The notes beneath the pieces were generated by a model. It was not told the DNA's origin. It made no database searches and saw nothing but the letters and a program-made list of their open reading frames with translations. Both the position numbers and the translations under genes were made by a program. DNA of 64,000 nucleotides from Gordius sp. MW1 (Eukaryota > Nematomorpha > Gordioida > Gordea > Gordiidae): the NCBI GenBank assembly GCA_964036665.1, contig OZ038531.1, positions 15,872,168 to 15,936,167 on the forward strand, in the 5' to 3' direction. Positions 23,783-35,392 of the stretch are shown piece by piece. Position 1 is the first letter of the stretch. Every line of letters begins with the position of its first letter.

Positions 23783-25542
23783 ACTCGGGCCTTCGGCCCT
23801 CGTGGGAAGGGGGAGAAGGGAATAGGAAGAGGGGAAGGGAAGGGGGGACGACTCATCTGTACTTCGTATAAATGTATCATATTTGCTATGCAATTTAAGG
23901 GCGAGAAAGGTGGGAAGGGGCGAGAATGCTTATAGGGGGGTATTAAATGCCTAATGATTAATTAATTATTTATACAAATTTTCCATTATAGGCAAAATGT
24001 AATATAGGCAAGGGTTAGGGTTAAATTTAGTGTTTGCATCTAGTTGCGTATAACATTAGTTTTTATGGCCTTTAGTGATTATGGGTCTAACAAACATTAT
24101 ATTATAAAACAACACAATGAATTTGCAGAATTGTTGGGAGAAATTTTTTGTTGAATTTGAACAATTTTTAATTAAAAAAATCAAAAATTTGGCCAATGGT
24201 CACTTTTTCTCTATTGGACAGTACCAGCAGATACTCTATAAGTCAATGATAGCCAAAAAAACGGAAAAAAAAATTTTGATGCTCACTTTGGCCAATGGTC
24301 CTTTTTTTCCATTGGTCAGCAGCCAGCACACGGTAAAAATGGATATAAATTCATAAGAGTAAAAAAAACGAAAAAAAAATTTTCGAATCACATTTTGGCC
24401 AATGGTCATTTTTTTCCATTGGTCAGCAGCCAGGACACGGTAAAAGTGGATATAAATTCATAATAGTCAAAAAAAAAAAACGAAAAAATGTTTTCGAATC
24501 ACATTTTGGCCAATGGTCATTTTATTCCATTGGTCAGCAGCCAGCGGACGGCCAAAAAGTCATAATAGCAATGGTAGGAACAGGAACAATCATAATAGTC
24601 AAAAAAAAACGAAAAAATAATTTCGATTCACATTTTGGCCAATGGTCATTTTTTCCATCGGTCAGGAGCCAGCGGACGGCCAAAAAGTCATAATAGCAAT
24701 GGTAGTAACAGGAACAATCATAATAGTCAAAAAAAAAACGAAAAAATAAACTCGGATTCACATTTTGGCCAATGGTCATTTTTTTCATTGGTCAGCAGCC
24801 AACGGACGGCCAAAAAGTCTTATTATCAATGATAGTAACAAGAACAATCATAAGAGTCAAAAAAACTCCGGGATTCTAACCCAAAAACTAGTTAAATTGC
24901 ATAGCAATTAAAAGTAAACAACTTTTATTTATGTTTATTATATAACATTGGTCAGCAGCCAGCGGACGGCCAAAAAGTCATAATAGCAATGGTAGAAACA
25001 GGAACAATCATAATAGTCAAAAAAAACGAAAAAAATAATTTCGATTCACATTTTGGCCAATGGTCATTTTTTTCATTGGTCAGCAGCCAGCGGACGGCCA
25101 AAAATTCTTATTATCAATGATAGTAACAAGAACAATCATAAGAGTCAAAAAAAACTCCGGGATTCTAACCCCAAAACTAGTTAAATTGCATAGCAATTAA
25201 AAAGTAAACAACTTTTATTTATGTTTATTATATAACTAGTTAAATTGCATAGCATTAAGAGTAAACAACTTTTATCTATGTTTATTATATAATAGATAAT
25301 TTAACAAATCTTATATATAACACACCGAGGGAGATAGAGATGAGGGGTGGGGCACCTCTTATGCATTAATTTAAAAAATAACACAGCGAGGGAGATAGAG
25401 ATGAGGGGTGGGGCACCTCTTTCTCATGCATTAATTTAAAAAAGCGATAACCTAATATACCCAATGCAAATAGATAGGGAGGGTAACGGACGACGGACGG
25501 ACGGACACCAAAAAACGCGCCCATAAATTGCATAGCAATTAA
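23783..25542 (+). repeat. Composite dispersed element, long copy (HINE/DINE-like candidate)
   Basis: Starts ACTCGGGCCTTCGGCCCTCG (a perfect short hairpin, GGGCC-TTC-GGCCC). It continues with a G/A-rich tract and ATATTTGCTATGCAATTTA. Then come tandem ~130-bp units (24180-24870, 24945-25170) and GGGAGATAGAGATGAGGGG repeats. It ends with a GACGGAC tract and the near-palindrome AATTGCATAGCAATT. The tandem units contain the inverted motif CCAATGG...CCATTGG and GCCAGCGGACGGCCAAAAAG. A 5' hairpin, internal tandem repeats and 3' hairpin without terminal inverted repeats resemble Helentron-associated non-autonomous elements. That class assignment is inference. Confidence 0.6.
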
Positions 25543-25647
25543 TTATGGCGAAGACGCATGCAAATTATCGGTTGTTATGATTTTGCCATTGGGAACTTAA
25601 TAAAGTTGTCAATGTCGTAATTATCTAAACTAATGATAAATTAAAAA

Positions 25648-28361
25648 CTCGGGCCTTCGGCCCTCGTGGGAAGGGGGAGAAGGGAAGGGGAGTAGGGGAA
25701 GGGAAGAGGGGAAGGGGGAACTCTTCTATACTCCGTATAAACGTAGCATATTTGCTATGCAATTTATGGGCGAGAAAGGTGGGAAGGGGCGAGAATGCCT
25801 ATAGGGGGTATTAGATGCAAAATAATTAGTTAATTAGTTATAGGCCCTTGTAGGGGAGGACATAGGGTAATTATCAATGTTAACCAATTCAAAAACGAAA
25901 AAAAATTTCGATTTATTTGGCCAAGGGTCATTTTTTTATTGGTCAGTAGCCAGCGGACGGTCAAAAATTCATATTATCATTGGTACTAACATGAACAAAT
26001 ATTAATTTAATTTAAAAAAATTAAAAAAAAAATTTGTCCCCTCCCTGACTTGAACCCCACACCTCCAGTTCACAAGCCGGCGCTATAACCACTATACCAT
26101 GCTGGCTTTAAAATAGTAGAAGTTATTATGTTATTTATATAGATGATGAAATAATAAAGTTGTGTTTTATGTTTAGAAAATCAATATATTTCGTCGGTCA
26201 GTAGCCAGCGGACGGTCAAAAAGTCATATTATCAGGTATTAACAAAAACAAAATATTAATTTAATGTAAAAAAAAAATTAAAAAAAAAGTTTTTTTTTAG
26301 TTTTAAAAAAGGGCTAAATTCTTAAACTACTAGCCCGATTCGCTCGAAACTTTACCCGTAGGTGCCCAGGGCGGCCGGGGGTAAAATAACCTTTTCAGAT
26401 TCCTAAAATACCTTTTCATTTTAAAAATATCGGACATTTCCCTGCCACACGTGCGGTGTAATATCTATGACACGTAGAAAAATTTTACTAATTATATAAA
26501 CTTACGCGCGCCATCTAATAAAGTACAATTCGTGTTTGAGTTTAATAGTAGATTCAATTTAATTAGAAATAACGGGCTATGCTTATACCTTTGAAGGAGG
26601 TTTCGAATTTTGCGTTAGTTTCTATCGATATATTTTATCGTAAATTAGAATCTAATACCTATATTATTTTTTTAAATATTACTTTTTAGGTTTTCTATGA
26701 AATCACAATCTAATTAAATGAAATATATTAACCCAATAAAAAAATATATATGCATTTATAAGGTTAAAAATATATATTACATAGTTGGCTGTCTGTTAGA
26801 CCATCTATAATAAATTTTTAGGTTATATATAAAATTTGGCCAATGGTCATTTTTTTTCATTGGTAAGCAGCCAGGACACGGTAAAAGTGGATATAAATTC
26901 ATGAGTCAAAAAAAAACGAAAAAAAAAATTTTCGAATCACATTTTGGCCAATGGTCATTTTTTCCATCGGTCAGGAGCCAGCGGACGGCCAAAAAGTCAT
27001 AATAGCAATGGTAGTAACAGGAACAATCATAATAGTCAAAAAAAAACGAAAAAATAAACTCGGATTCACATTTTGGCCAATGGTCATTTTTTTCCATTGG
27101 TCAGCAGCCAGCACACGGTAAAAGTGGATATAAATTCACAAGAGTAAAAAAAACGGAAAAAAAAATTTTCGAATCACATTTTGGCCAATGGTCATTTTTT
27201 TCCATTGGTCAGCAGCCAGGACACAATAAAAGTGGATATAAATTCATAATAGTCAAAAAAAAACGAAAAAAAAGTTTTCGAATCACATTTGGGCCAATGG
27301 TCATTTTATTCCATTGGTCAGCAGCCAGCGGACGGCCAAAAAGTCATAATAGCAATGGTAGGAACAGGAACAATCATAATAGTCAAAAAAAACGAAAAAA
27401 ATAATTTCGATTCACATTTTGGCCAATGGTCATTTTTTTCCATCGGTCAGGAGCCAGCGGACGGCCAAAAAGTCATAATAGCAATGGTAGTAACAGGAAC
27501 AATCATAATAGTCAAAAAAAACGAAAAAATAAACTCGGATTCACATTTTGGCCAATGGTCATTTTTTTCATTGGTCAGCAGCCAACGGACGGCCAAAAAG
27601 TCTTATTATCAATGATAGTAACAAGAACAATCATAAAAGTCAAAAAAAACTCCGGGATTCTAACCCAAAAACTAGTTAAATTGCATAGCAATTAAAAGTA
27701 AACAACTTTTATTTATGTTTATTATATAACATTGGTCAGCAGCCAGCGGACGGCCAAAAAGTCATAATAGCAATGGTAGAAACAGGAACAATCATAATGG
27801 TCAAAAAAAACGAAAAAAATAATTTCGATTCACATTTTGGCCAATGGTCATTTTTTTCATTGGTCAGCAGCCAGCGGACGGCCAAAAATTCTTATTATCA
27901 ATGATAGTAACAAGAACAATCATAAGAGTCAAAAAAAACTCCGGGATTCCAACCCCAAAACTAGTTAAATTGCATAGCAATTAAAAAGTAAACAACTTTT
28001 ATTTATGTTTATTTATAACTAGTTAAATTGCATAGCATTATAACAAAAACTAGTTAAATTGCATAGCAATTAAAAGTAAACAACTTTTATTTATGTTTAT
28101 TATATAATAGATAATTTAACAAATCTTATATTATAACACACCGAGGGAGATAGAGATGAGGGGTGGGGCACCTCTTATGCATTAATTTAAAAAATAACAC
28201 AGCGAGGGAGATAGAGATGAGGGGTGGGGCAACTCTTTCTCATGCATTAATTTAAAAAAGCGATAACCTAATATACCCAATGCAAATAGATAGGGAGGGT
28301 AACGGACGACGGACGGACGACGGACACCAAAAAACGAGCCCATAAATTGCATAGCAATTAA
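25648..28361 (+). repeat. Composite dispersed element, second long copy in tandem
   Basis: Same 5' hairpin (25648) and same 3' end (28361) as 23783-25542. Contains more ~130-bp tandem units (26830-27690, 27730-28000), a tRNA-like segment (26041-26107), and about 500 bp of unrelated AT-rich sequence (26300-26830). The block 24520-25310 is nearly repeated at 27290-28135, so the pair probably arose by segmental duplication. Confidence 0.6.
26036..26107 (-). repeat. tRNA-derived (His-like) SINE head
   Basis: Minus strand reads GCCAGCATGGTATAGTGGTT (A box), an anticodon-like loop TTGTGAA flanked by CCGGC/CTGG, and GGGTTCAAGTC (B box). This is followed by the same T-rich body and GACCGTCCGCTGGCTACTGACC seen in the tandem units. 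The T-arm does not pair properly, so it is a SINE head, not a working tRNA. Confidence 0.6.
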
Positions 28362-29016
28362 TATTGTTAACTTAATGTTCATACTTTAATAGGCAAGTTT
28401 TGTTATTATATTTTTTTTCATTTTAAGATACGATATAAGGAGGGTGCTAAAACAATGGATATATAAATGTAGCTTATCGTTTAGTGAAATAATCGATTAG
28501 ATAATGTGTTTGAAAAATCAAATCTTTTTTATTACATTACAAAACAGTAATTATGTGGGTTTCCTTACCGCAATAAAAGTGAACTCATTCTAATTTGACA
28601 TTATATATACCTATCTCGATTAGTATGTGATTAGAAAATTAATTATGATTTACTGATGAGCTCCAATAAGATTGAAAACGTTAAATTTTCGAGTCACGTG
28701 TCAAAAGAGAGATAAATTTAACCAAATTAGTATCTAATTTAAAATGGGCACTAGATTGCATATATAATTTAGAGTTATTATTATTGGATTCGCGGTCGTC
28801 GTAAATCGGGCACTTTCTTAATAATACAAACCGGAAACGTTTTAAACCTTTATATCAACATTACATTAAAAACCATCTATTATAAGTTTATAGATAAAAG
28901 TAGGTATACTTTCGAAATCATTAATTTTATTATTTAATATTAATAAGGAAAGGGGGTCTTGCTTAAGCCACTGTTTTAGATAAATGTAACAAGAGCCAAC
29001 AACACGTACTCTCAGG
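28362..29016. other. AT-rich stretch, nothing recognised
   Basis: No open frame, repeat or element end is evident between the composite repeat and the hAT MITE. Confidence 0.35.
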
Positions 29017-29326
29017 CATGAGCGTAGCCAGGTTTTGAATTAGGGGGGGGCAGATTAAAAAAAATATTCCTGAGAGCAAAAAAAAAGGTCTCGCCTATCC
29101 AAAAATTTTCCTGAAAGCAAAAAAAAAGGTCTCGAGTATCCAAAAATTTTCCGGCGACCAAAAAAAAGCAACTCTTCTAATTAAGCAGTGGGGGCAAGGC
29201 CGGCTGCCCCCTCTGGCTAATTAGGGGGGGGGGCAAAACATATATTTTTTTTTAATTTCTAAGGGTTTTTGTATTAAAAAATTTGTTTTCTTTCGCCCCC
29301 CCCCGCCCTCCCTGGCTACGCCCATG
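29017..29326. mobile_element. hAT-type MITE with 8-bp TSD
   Basis: Inverted ends CATGAGCGTAGCCAGG and (reversed) CATGGGCGTAGCCAGG, each followed by a G-rich run. A perfect 8-bp duplication CTCTCAGG sits at 29009-29016 and 29327-29334. Internal repeats of AAAAAAAGGTCTCG; no coding. Fragments of the right end (GCTAGGCCCAT, GCTACGCCCATG) occur alone at about 53700-53766 and 57745-57812. Confidence 0.88.
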
Positions 29327-29782
29327 CTCTCAGGGCTTGACTTCTACCATTTGAGGCTGAAATAGAAATCCATGCAGTTTGACAAGTGAGTGATTGCATT
29401 AACATGTTGGTAAAATAAATAAGCCTTTTACCAATCGCTTTTAAAAATGGTTTAATGTCTAACTTTATTACCATAAGCTCTCTAGTTCTATCAACAATCT
29501 ACAACAACATAGGAAACGGCAACTGCATGTATGTCTCTTAGATAAATCTCATAAAATGTTAATTATTTTTTTAGATATAATGCATTCATTTAAAGACATA
29601 ACGACAAATTTATCTGGTGAGATTCACTTTTAAACTCTCGGTAGAAAAATATTAATTTCTTTTATAGCATTTGATAAATTTTCAACCTTTATAATGATAT
29701 ATGTCACGCTAATTTAATGGTGGTGCGCATAAAGTACGATTCAATTTTAGTCAGTAATTTTGCTGACAAAATTTTCTTCTTA
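29327..29782. other. AT-rich spacer before the Harbinger cluster
   Basis: No gene or repeat recognised; ends at the TTA target site of Harbinger copy A. Confidence 0.35.
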
Positions 29783-29850
29783 GGTCTTAATATACGCTTT
29801 AACTTCATGCGCGCCATAATATTTTGTGTCTAAATATGCGATTTAACTAA

Positions 29851-31067
29851 ATGGATGCAATATCAATATTAATTCTTTTACTAACTGAGTATGCATCAAA
29901 AAAATCTACTAGAAGAAAGAAAAATATATTATATAAACAAAGACATCTTTTTGGGGAGTTTTCTAATGTGATTAAAAATATTTTAAAAAATGATGAGTTA
30001 TTTTATGATTATACAAGGATGCAACAAAGCCCATTTTACTATATCTTGTCTCATATTGAAGAAGATATAAATCATTCTAATGATAAAGTTGAATGGATAA
30101 GTCCAGCTGAAAGGTTGATGGTTACTTTAAGGTATATTATAAGAATAGATTATATTTAATTTTCAATTTAGATATTTAATATTGGGGGAGTGTTTCAGGC
30201 AATTAGCCTTTTCTTTTAGGATAAGTAGAAGTGCAATAGCCTATATAGTGGATGAAGTTACTGGAGCTATTGTAAAAAACTTGATGAAGATTCACATACC
30301 AATACCCAATCAAGAAAATTGGAAAAAAGTAGGCATTATTTAATATGAAATAAATTATTCTTTAGATAGCAAAAGATTATGAGGAGATATGGAACTTTTC
30401 AAATTGTTTGGGAGCAGTTGATGGAAAGCATATAAGGATTATCAAACCAGCAAAAGCAGGAAGCCGTTTCTATAACTACAAAGGATATCATTCCATTGTA
30501 TTGATGGCTGTCTCAGATGCCAAATATAAATTTACTTATATTGATGTAGGAGCCCTAGGCCGTCAAAGTGACCGAGGGGTTTGGAAACACTGTTCCCTAT
30601 ATAAAAAGATACAGGAAAATAGAAAATTTTACCACCTGATACCTATTTAACTAATACTCCTGTAAAAGTCCCATATGTATTCATAGCTGATGAAGCTTTC
30701 CGAGTTTGTCATGAAACCTTATCCAAGCTCTTCACTCAACGAAGAAAAAAGTATGTTCAACAAAAGACTAGCAAGGGCCAGGAATACTGTTGAGTGTACC
30801 TTTGGAATTATGGCTAAAAAGTTTGGAATCCTCGATAGTCCTATAAAGACTCAGCCAAAAAAGGCAGAAAAAATAATCTAGTCCATTTGTATACTACATA
30901 ATATACTTATAGATAAAGACTTGCCTCCTCATGATTATGATTTGAATGATCACCAAATTCAGACTACACAATTATTACCAGAGAACAACCCATCATCTCA
31001 AAGTGCTCGAGACATTAGAGAATTATTCTGCCATTATTTCAATTTATACCCATTACCATGGCATTAA
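29851..31067 (+). pseudogene. Harbinger DDE transposase, copy A (frameshifted)
   Basis: Exons 29851-30131, 30172-30328 and from 30366, with introns of only 40 and 37 nt. Exon 1: helical N-terminus (MDAISILILLLTEYASKKST, WISPAERLMVTLR). Exon 3 carries the catalytic core: GAVDGKHIRI (first Asp), TYIDVGALGRQSD (second Asp), VECTFGIMAKKFGIL (Glu) and a tail LPPHDYDLND...LYPLPWH. Lesions: a deletion near 30637, loss of about 8 nt after DEAF at about 30700 relative to copy B, and TAG at about 30880 after AEKII. Inactive. The last two lesions are shared with copy C. Confidence 0.85.
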
Positions 31068-31462
31068 TTACATTTTTTTGACTTGTTTATTGTCTACAAT
31101 ATCAACTTTGTTATTAATTTTTAGGATTGTGAATAGTAACTAAATATACATTTTATTGTCTTCAACTTGACAAAATTTTATTGGTAATATACATTAACAT
31201 ATCAATTCATTTTCAAATTATTCAAATATTGGAGTATATTAATTTTAAATAATAATTTATTAGGATCACTTAGAGACCTAAAGTCAGGTAACAAGGAATC
31301 CAAAAAAGCCTTCTCTGGATCCATAGTTACCTTTAATTTTTCTTCCTCTATAGTAATTAACCTAATAAATTAATTAATAAATTAGTCTATAAAATAAGCT
31401 ACCTGTTTATTTGATCAGTAAGAATAGAACTCTTTCTTTTATGACAGTTTTCTTTATTACTG

Positions 31463-31830
31463 CTATCTTCCATTGACATATACATTATCTAAGGAACTGC
31501 AAGTTGGTGTTTGCTCAAACACCTTTTCTAGAAATATCAAATCTTTGTAGTAGTGCCATTTTGGTGGTAGGGCACCAGATCCTGACCTAGCATGTTTAAT
31601 CTTATTCTTCTCTCTTCTAAAACTATCCCTCAAAGTTTTCCATTTTGATTTGCATTGATCCACTATTAAAATTATAATATTTATTGTTATTAATTACCTG
31701 ATAAGTAGCAATCATTGGCCACTACTTGCCAGGCTTTTGCTACTTCTATTTTATTCATGTGAAGTTCTTGGGCATCATCCCAAATTATTATTTGACTTTC
31801 AACGCTTCTAATAAACTTTTTGGTTTGTTC
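31463..31830 (-). pseudogene. Harbinger accessory MADF/SANT-like protein, copy A
   Basis: Two exons on the minus strand: one ending VAKAWQVVANDCYLS (about 31830-31700) and one reading DQCKSKWKTLRDSFRREKNK, then ARSGSGALPPKWHYYKDLIF (31663-31463). This is a MADF-type DNA-binding domain that in Harbinger elements helps the transposase enter the nucleus and bind ends. Ends after SSLDN by a changed frame. Confidence 0.7.
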
Positions 31831-32096
31831 TTGTCTAAATATGTATACATATTAGGTCACAGTAATAGCTTACTCAATTGCTTGCATCTGGTGTATCGCA
31901 ATTGAAATCAAACAGCCAAGATACAAATATGAAGTGAGGCGTATATTAAGACGAGGCTATGTTTTAACGTGTATTCGTTTTTTTTTGCATCTATGCAAAA
32001 TCTTATTTTAAGACGCACCCTTAGGGCCCGTCTTAATATACGCTTCAACTTCAAGCCCGTCATAATTTTTTGTGTCTAATTATACGATTCAACTAA

Positions 32097-33557
32097 ATGG
32101 ATGCAATATCAATATTAATTCTTTTACTAACTGAGTATGCATCAAAAAAATCTACTAAAAGAAAAAAAAATATATTATATAAACAAAGACATGAATTTGG
32201 AGAATTTAAAAATATTATGAACAATATTTTAAAAGATGACAAACTCTTCTGGGAATACACAAGGATGAGACAAAGCACATTTTACTATATCTTGTCTCAT
32301 ATTGAAGAAGATATAAATCATTCTAATGATAAAGTTGATTGGAAAAGTCCAGCTGAAAGGTTGATGGTTACTTTAAGGTATATTATAAGAATAGATTATA
32401 TTTACTTTTCAATTTAGATATTTAATATTGGGGGAGTGTTTCAGGCAATTAGCCTTTTGTTTTAGGATAAGTAGAAGTGCAATAGCCTATATAGTGGATG
32501 AAATTACTGAAGCTATTGTAAAAAACTTGATGAAGATTCACATACCAATACCCAATCATGAAAGTTGGAAAAAAGTATGAAATTATTCTTTAGATAGCAA
32601 AAGATTATGAGGAGATATGGAACTTTCCAAATTGTTTGGGAGCAGTTGATGGAAAGCATATAAGGATTAACAAACCAGCAAAAGCAGGAAGCCGTTTCTA
32701 TAACTACAAAGGATATCATTCCATTGTATTGATGGCTGTCTCAGATGCCAAATATAAATTTACTTATATTGATGTAGGAGCCCTAGGGCGTCAAAGTGAC
32801 GGAGGGGTTTGGAAACACTGTTCCCTGTATAAAAAGATCCAGGAAAATAGAAATTTTTTACCACCTGATACTTATTTAACTAATACTCCTGATTCAGTTG
32901 CAATTGACCAAAGAGCAAATAACAAATAAATGTCTACGAAAATGCATTTGTCAATTAAAATGTGTGCATCTAATCCTAACCCAAACCTAAAACCCCGACC
33001 TAAAACACTAACCTTAACGTTTTCGTCTCTGTAAACCCCTCTCAAGGAGCATTTTCGTTAAATATTCATAGACATTCGTAGACATTCATAGATATTTTAT
33101 CAGTTAAACTTTGGTCGAATGCACCGATACGAATACTCCTGTAAAAGTCCCATATGTTCTGATAGCTGATGAAGCTTTTCAGCTATCAGAGTTTCTTATG
33201 AAACCATATCCAAGCTCTTCATTAAATGATGACAAAGTTATGTACAACAGAAGATTGTCAAGAGCCAGGAATTCAGTGGAATGTTCATTTGGTATATTGG
33301 CTAAAAAATTTGGGATTCTTGATACACCAATAAAAACTAAGCCTAAAAAGGCTGAAAAAATAATTCAAACAATTTGTATTTTGCATAATATTTTATTAGA
33401 TAAGGAATTGCCTTCTTATGATTATAATTTACACAATGCCCAAATTGAAAATACCCAACAGTTATTGCCTGAGAACAACCCATCTTCTCACCGTGCTCAG
33501 AATATTAGAGAATTATTTTGTCAATATTTTACATGTAATTCTTTACCTTGGGATTAA
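32097..33557 (+). pseudogene. Harbinger transposase, copy B (interrupted by MITE)
   Basis: Same exon plan as copy A. Intron 2 is reduced to 19 nt (GTATGA...CTTTAG) and is probably not spliceable. The core keeps GAVDGKHIRI, TYIDVGALGRQSDGG and, after the 241-bp insertion at 32891-33131, VLIADEAFQLSEFLMKPYPS, VECSFGILAKKFGIL and ICILHNILLDKELPSYDY. Outside the insertion and intron 2 the C-terminal 140 residues are open and best preserve the family sequence. Confidence 0.82.
32891..33131. mobile_element. 241-bp MITE with 9-bp TSD (MULE-type)
   Basis: Flanked by a perfect 9-bp duplication AATACTCCT (32882-32890, 33132-33140), present once at the homologous site of copies A and C. Imperfect inverted ends of about 23 bp both run into GACCAAAG. 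A 9-bp duplication is typical of Mutator-like elements. No coding. Confidence 0.82.
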
Positions 33558-33881
33558 AACCATTATAATTTTGTTTTATTGTTTAATGAATACTCTTAAT
33601 AAATTGTTATTTCTTTTAAGGGTTGTCACTTAGAGTTGTAATAATAAACACAAAATTTTATTGATATAATATAAAATAACATATCAATTCATTTTCAAAT
33701 TATTCAAATATTGAAGTACATTAATTTTAAAAAGTAATTTATTAGGATCACTTAGAGACCTAAAGTCAGGTAACAAGGAATCCAGAAAAGCCTTCTCTGA
33801 ATCCATAGTTAACTTTAATTTTTCTTCCTCTACAGTAATTAACCTAATAAATTAATTAATAAATTAAGTCTATAAAATAAG

Positions 33882-34320
33882 CTACCTGTTTATTTGATCT
33901 GTAAGAATAGAATTCTTTCTTTTATGACAGTTTTCTTTATTGCTGCTATCTTCCATTGACATGGATAGATTATCTAAGGAACTGGAAGTTGGTGTTTCCT
34001 CAAACACCTTTTCTAAATATAACATCTTTGTATTGTAGTAGTGCCATTTTGGTGTTAGGGCACCAGATCCTGACCTAGCATGTTTAATCTTATTCTTCTC
34101 TCTTCTAAAACTATCCCTCAAGGTTTTCCATTTGGATTTGCATTGATCCACTATTAAAACTATAATATTTATTGTTATCAATTACCTGACAAGCTGCAAT
34201 CATTGGCCACTACTTGCCAGGCTTTTGCTACTTCTATTTTATTCATGTGATGTTCTTGGGCATCATCCCAAATTATTATTTGCGTTTCAACGCTTCTAAT
34301 AATCTTTTTTGTTTGTTCTT
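33882..34320 (-). pseudogene. Harbinger accessory MADF/SANT-like protein, copy B
   Basis: Minus-strand exons read VAKAWQVVANDCSLS-type sequence (about 34320-34187), then VDQCKSKWKTLRDSFRREK and SGSGALTPKWHYYNTKMLYL, continuing to SSLDNLSMSMEDSSNKEN and RKNSILTDQINR. This copy keeps a longer acidic/basic C-terminus than A or C. Confidence 0.7.
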
Positions 34321-34623
34321 GCCTAATTTAAGCATTTATTATGCATTTAATAATTATTTTATTAGCTTACTCTATATCTTGCATCCTGCAAATAGCGAAT
34401 GAAATGAAATTACAAAGAAGCAAAAATGAAATGAAGCGTATATTAAGACGCGGCTATGTTTTAACTTGTATTCGCTTTTTTTGCATCTATGCAGTGCTTC
34501 TTAATATACGCCTCACTTCATATTTGTATCTTGGCTGTTTGATTTCAATTGCGATACACCAGATGCAAGCTATTGAGTAAGCTATTACTGTGACCTACTG
34601 TGACCTAATATGTATACATATTT

Positions 34624-34997
34624 AGACAAGAACAAACCAAAAAGTTTATTAGAAGCGTTGAAAGACAAATAATAATTTGGGATGATGCCCAAGAACTTCA
34701 CATGAATAAAATAGAAGTAGCAAAAGCCTGGCAAGTAGTGGCCAATGATTGCTACTTATCAGGTAATTAATAACAATAAATATTATAATTTTAATAGTGG
34801 ATCAATGCAAATCAAAATGGAAAACTTTGAGGGATAGTTTTAGAAGAGAGAAGAATAAGATTAAACATGCTAGGTCAGGATCTGGTGCCCTACCACCAAA
34901 ATGGCACTACTACAAAGATTTGATATTTCTAGAAAAGGTGTTTGAGCAAACACCAACTTGCAGTTCCTTAGATAATGTATATGTCAATGGAAGATAG
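34624..34997 (+). pseudogene. Harbinger accessory MADF/SANT-like protein, copy C
   Basis: Exon 34624-34760 encodes RQEQTKKFIRSVE, DDAQELHMNKIEVAKAWQVV and NDCYLS|. Exon 34796-34997 encodes DQCKSKWKTLRDSFRREK, PPKWHYYKDLIFLEKVFEQT. The intron between them is about 36 nt. Same early end as copy A. Confidence 0.7.
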
Positions 34998-35392
34998 CAG
35001 TAATAAAGAAAACTGTCATAAAAGAAAGAGTTCTATTCTTACTGATCAAATAAACAGGTAACTTATTTTATAGACTAATTTATTAATTAATTTATTAGGT
35101 TAATTACTATAGAGGAAGAAAAATTAAAGGTAACTATGGATCCAGAGAAGGCTTTTTTGGATTCCTTGTTACCTGACTTTAGGTCTCTAAGTGATCCTAA
35201 TAAATTATTATTTAAAATTAATATACTCCAATATTTGAATAATTTGAAAATGAATTGATATGTTAATGTATATTACCAATAAAATTTTGTCAAGTTGAAG
35301 ACAATAAAATGTATATTTAGTTACTATTCACAATCCTAAAAATTAATAACAAAGTTGATATTGTAGACAATAAACAAGTCAAAAAAATGTAA

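Larger units (their letters stand above)
29783..32020 (+). mobile_element. PIF/Harbinger element, copy A
   Basis: Preceded by TTA (29780-29782). Left end GGTCTTAATATACGC; right end, reversed, GGGTGCGTCTTAAAATAA; TTA follows at 32021-32023 and is shared with copy B. Carries a DDE transposase on the plus strand (29851-31067) and a MADF/SANT-like DNA-binding accessory gene on the minus strand (31463-31830), the standard two-gene Harbinger layout. Confidence 0.85.
32024..34495 (+). mobile_element. PIF/Harbinger element, copy B
   Basis: Starts GGGCCCGTCTTAATATACGC after the TTA shared with copy A. Carries transposase (+, 32097-33557, interrupted) and MADF gene (-, 33882-34320). Its 3' end runs into the inverted 3' end of copy C with a truncated terminus at about 34495. 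Sequence differs noticeably from A and C, so it is a separate lineage. Confidence 0.8.

Noticed and set aside
24117-27695. Open frames in the ~130-bp tandem repeats (HFGQWSFFSIG-type peptides)
   Set aside because: They follow the repeat period, occur in several frames and on both strands, and contain poly-A and poly-T codons; no sign of protein constraint.
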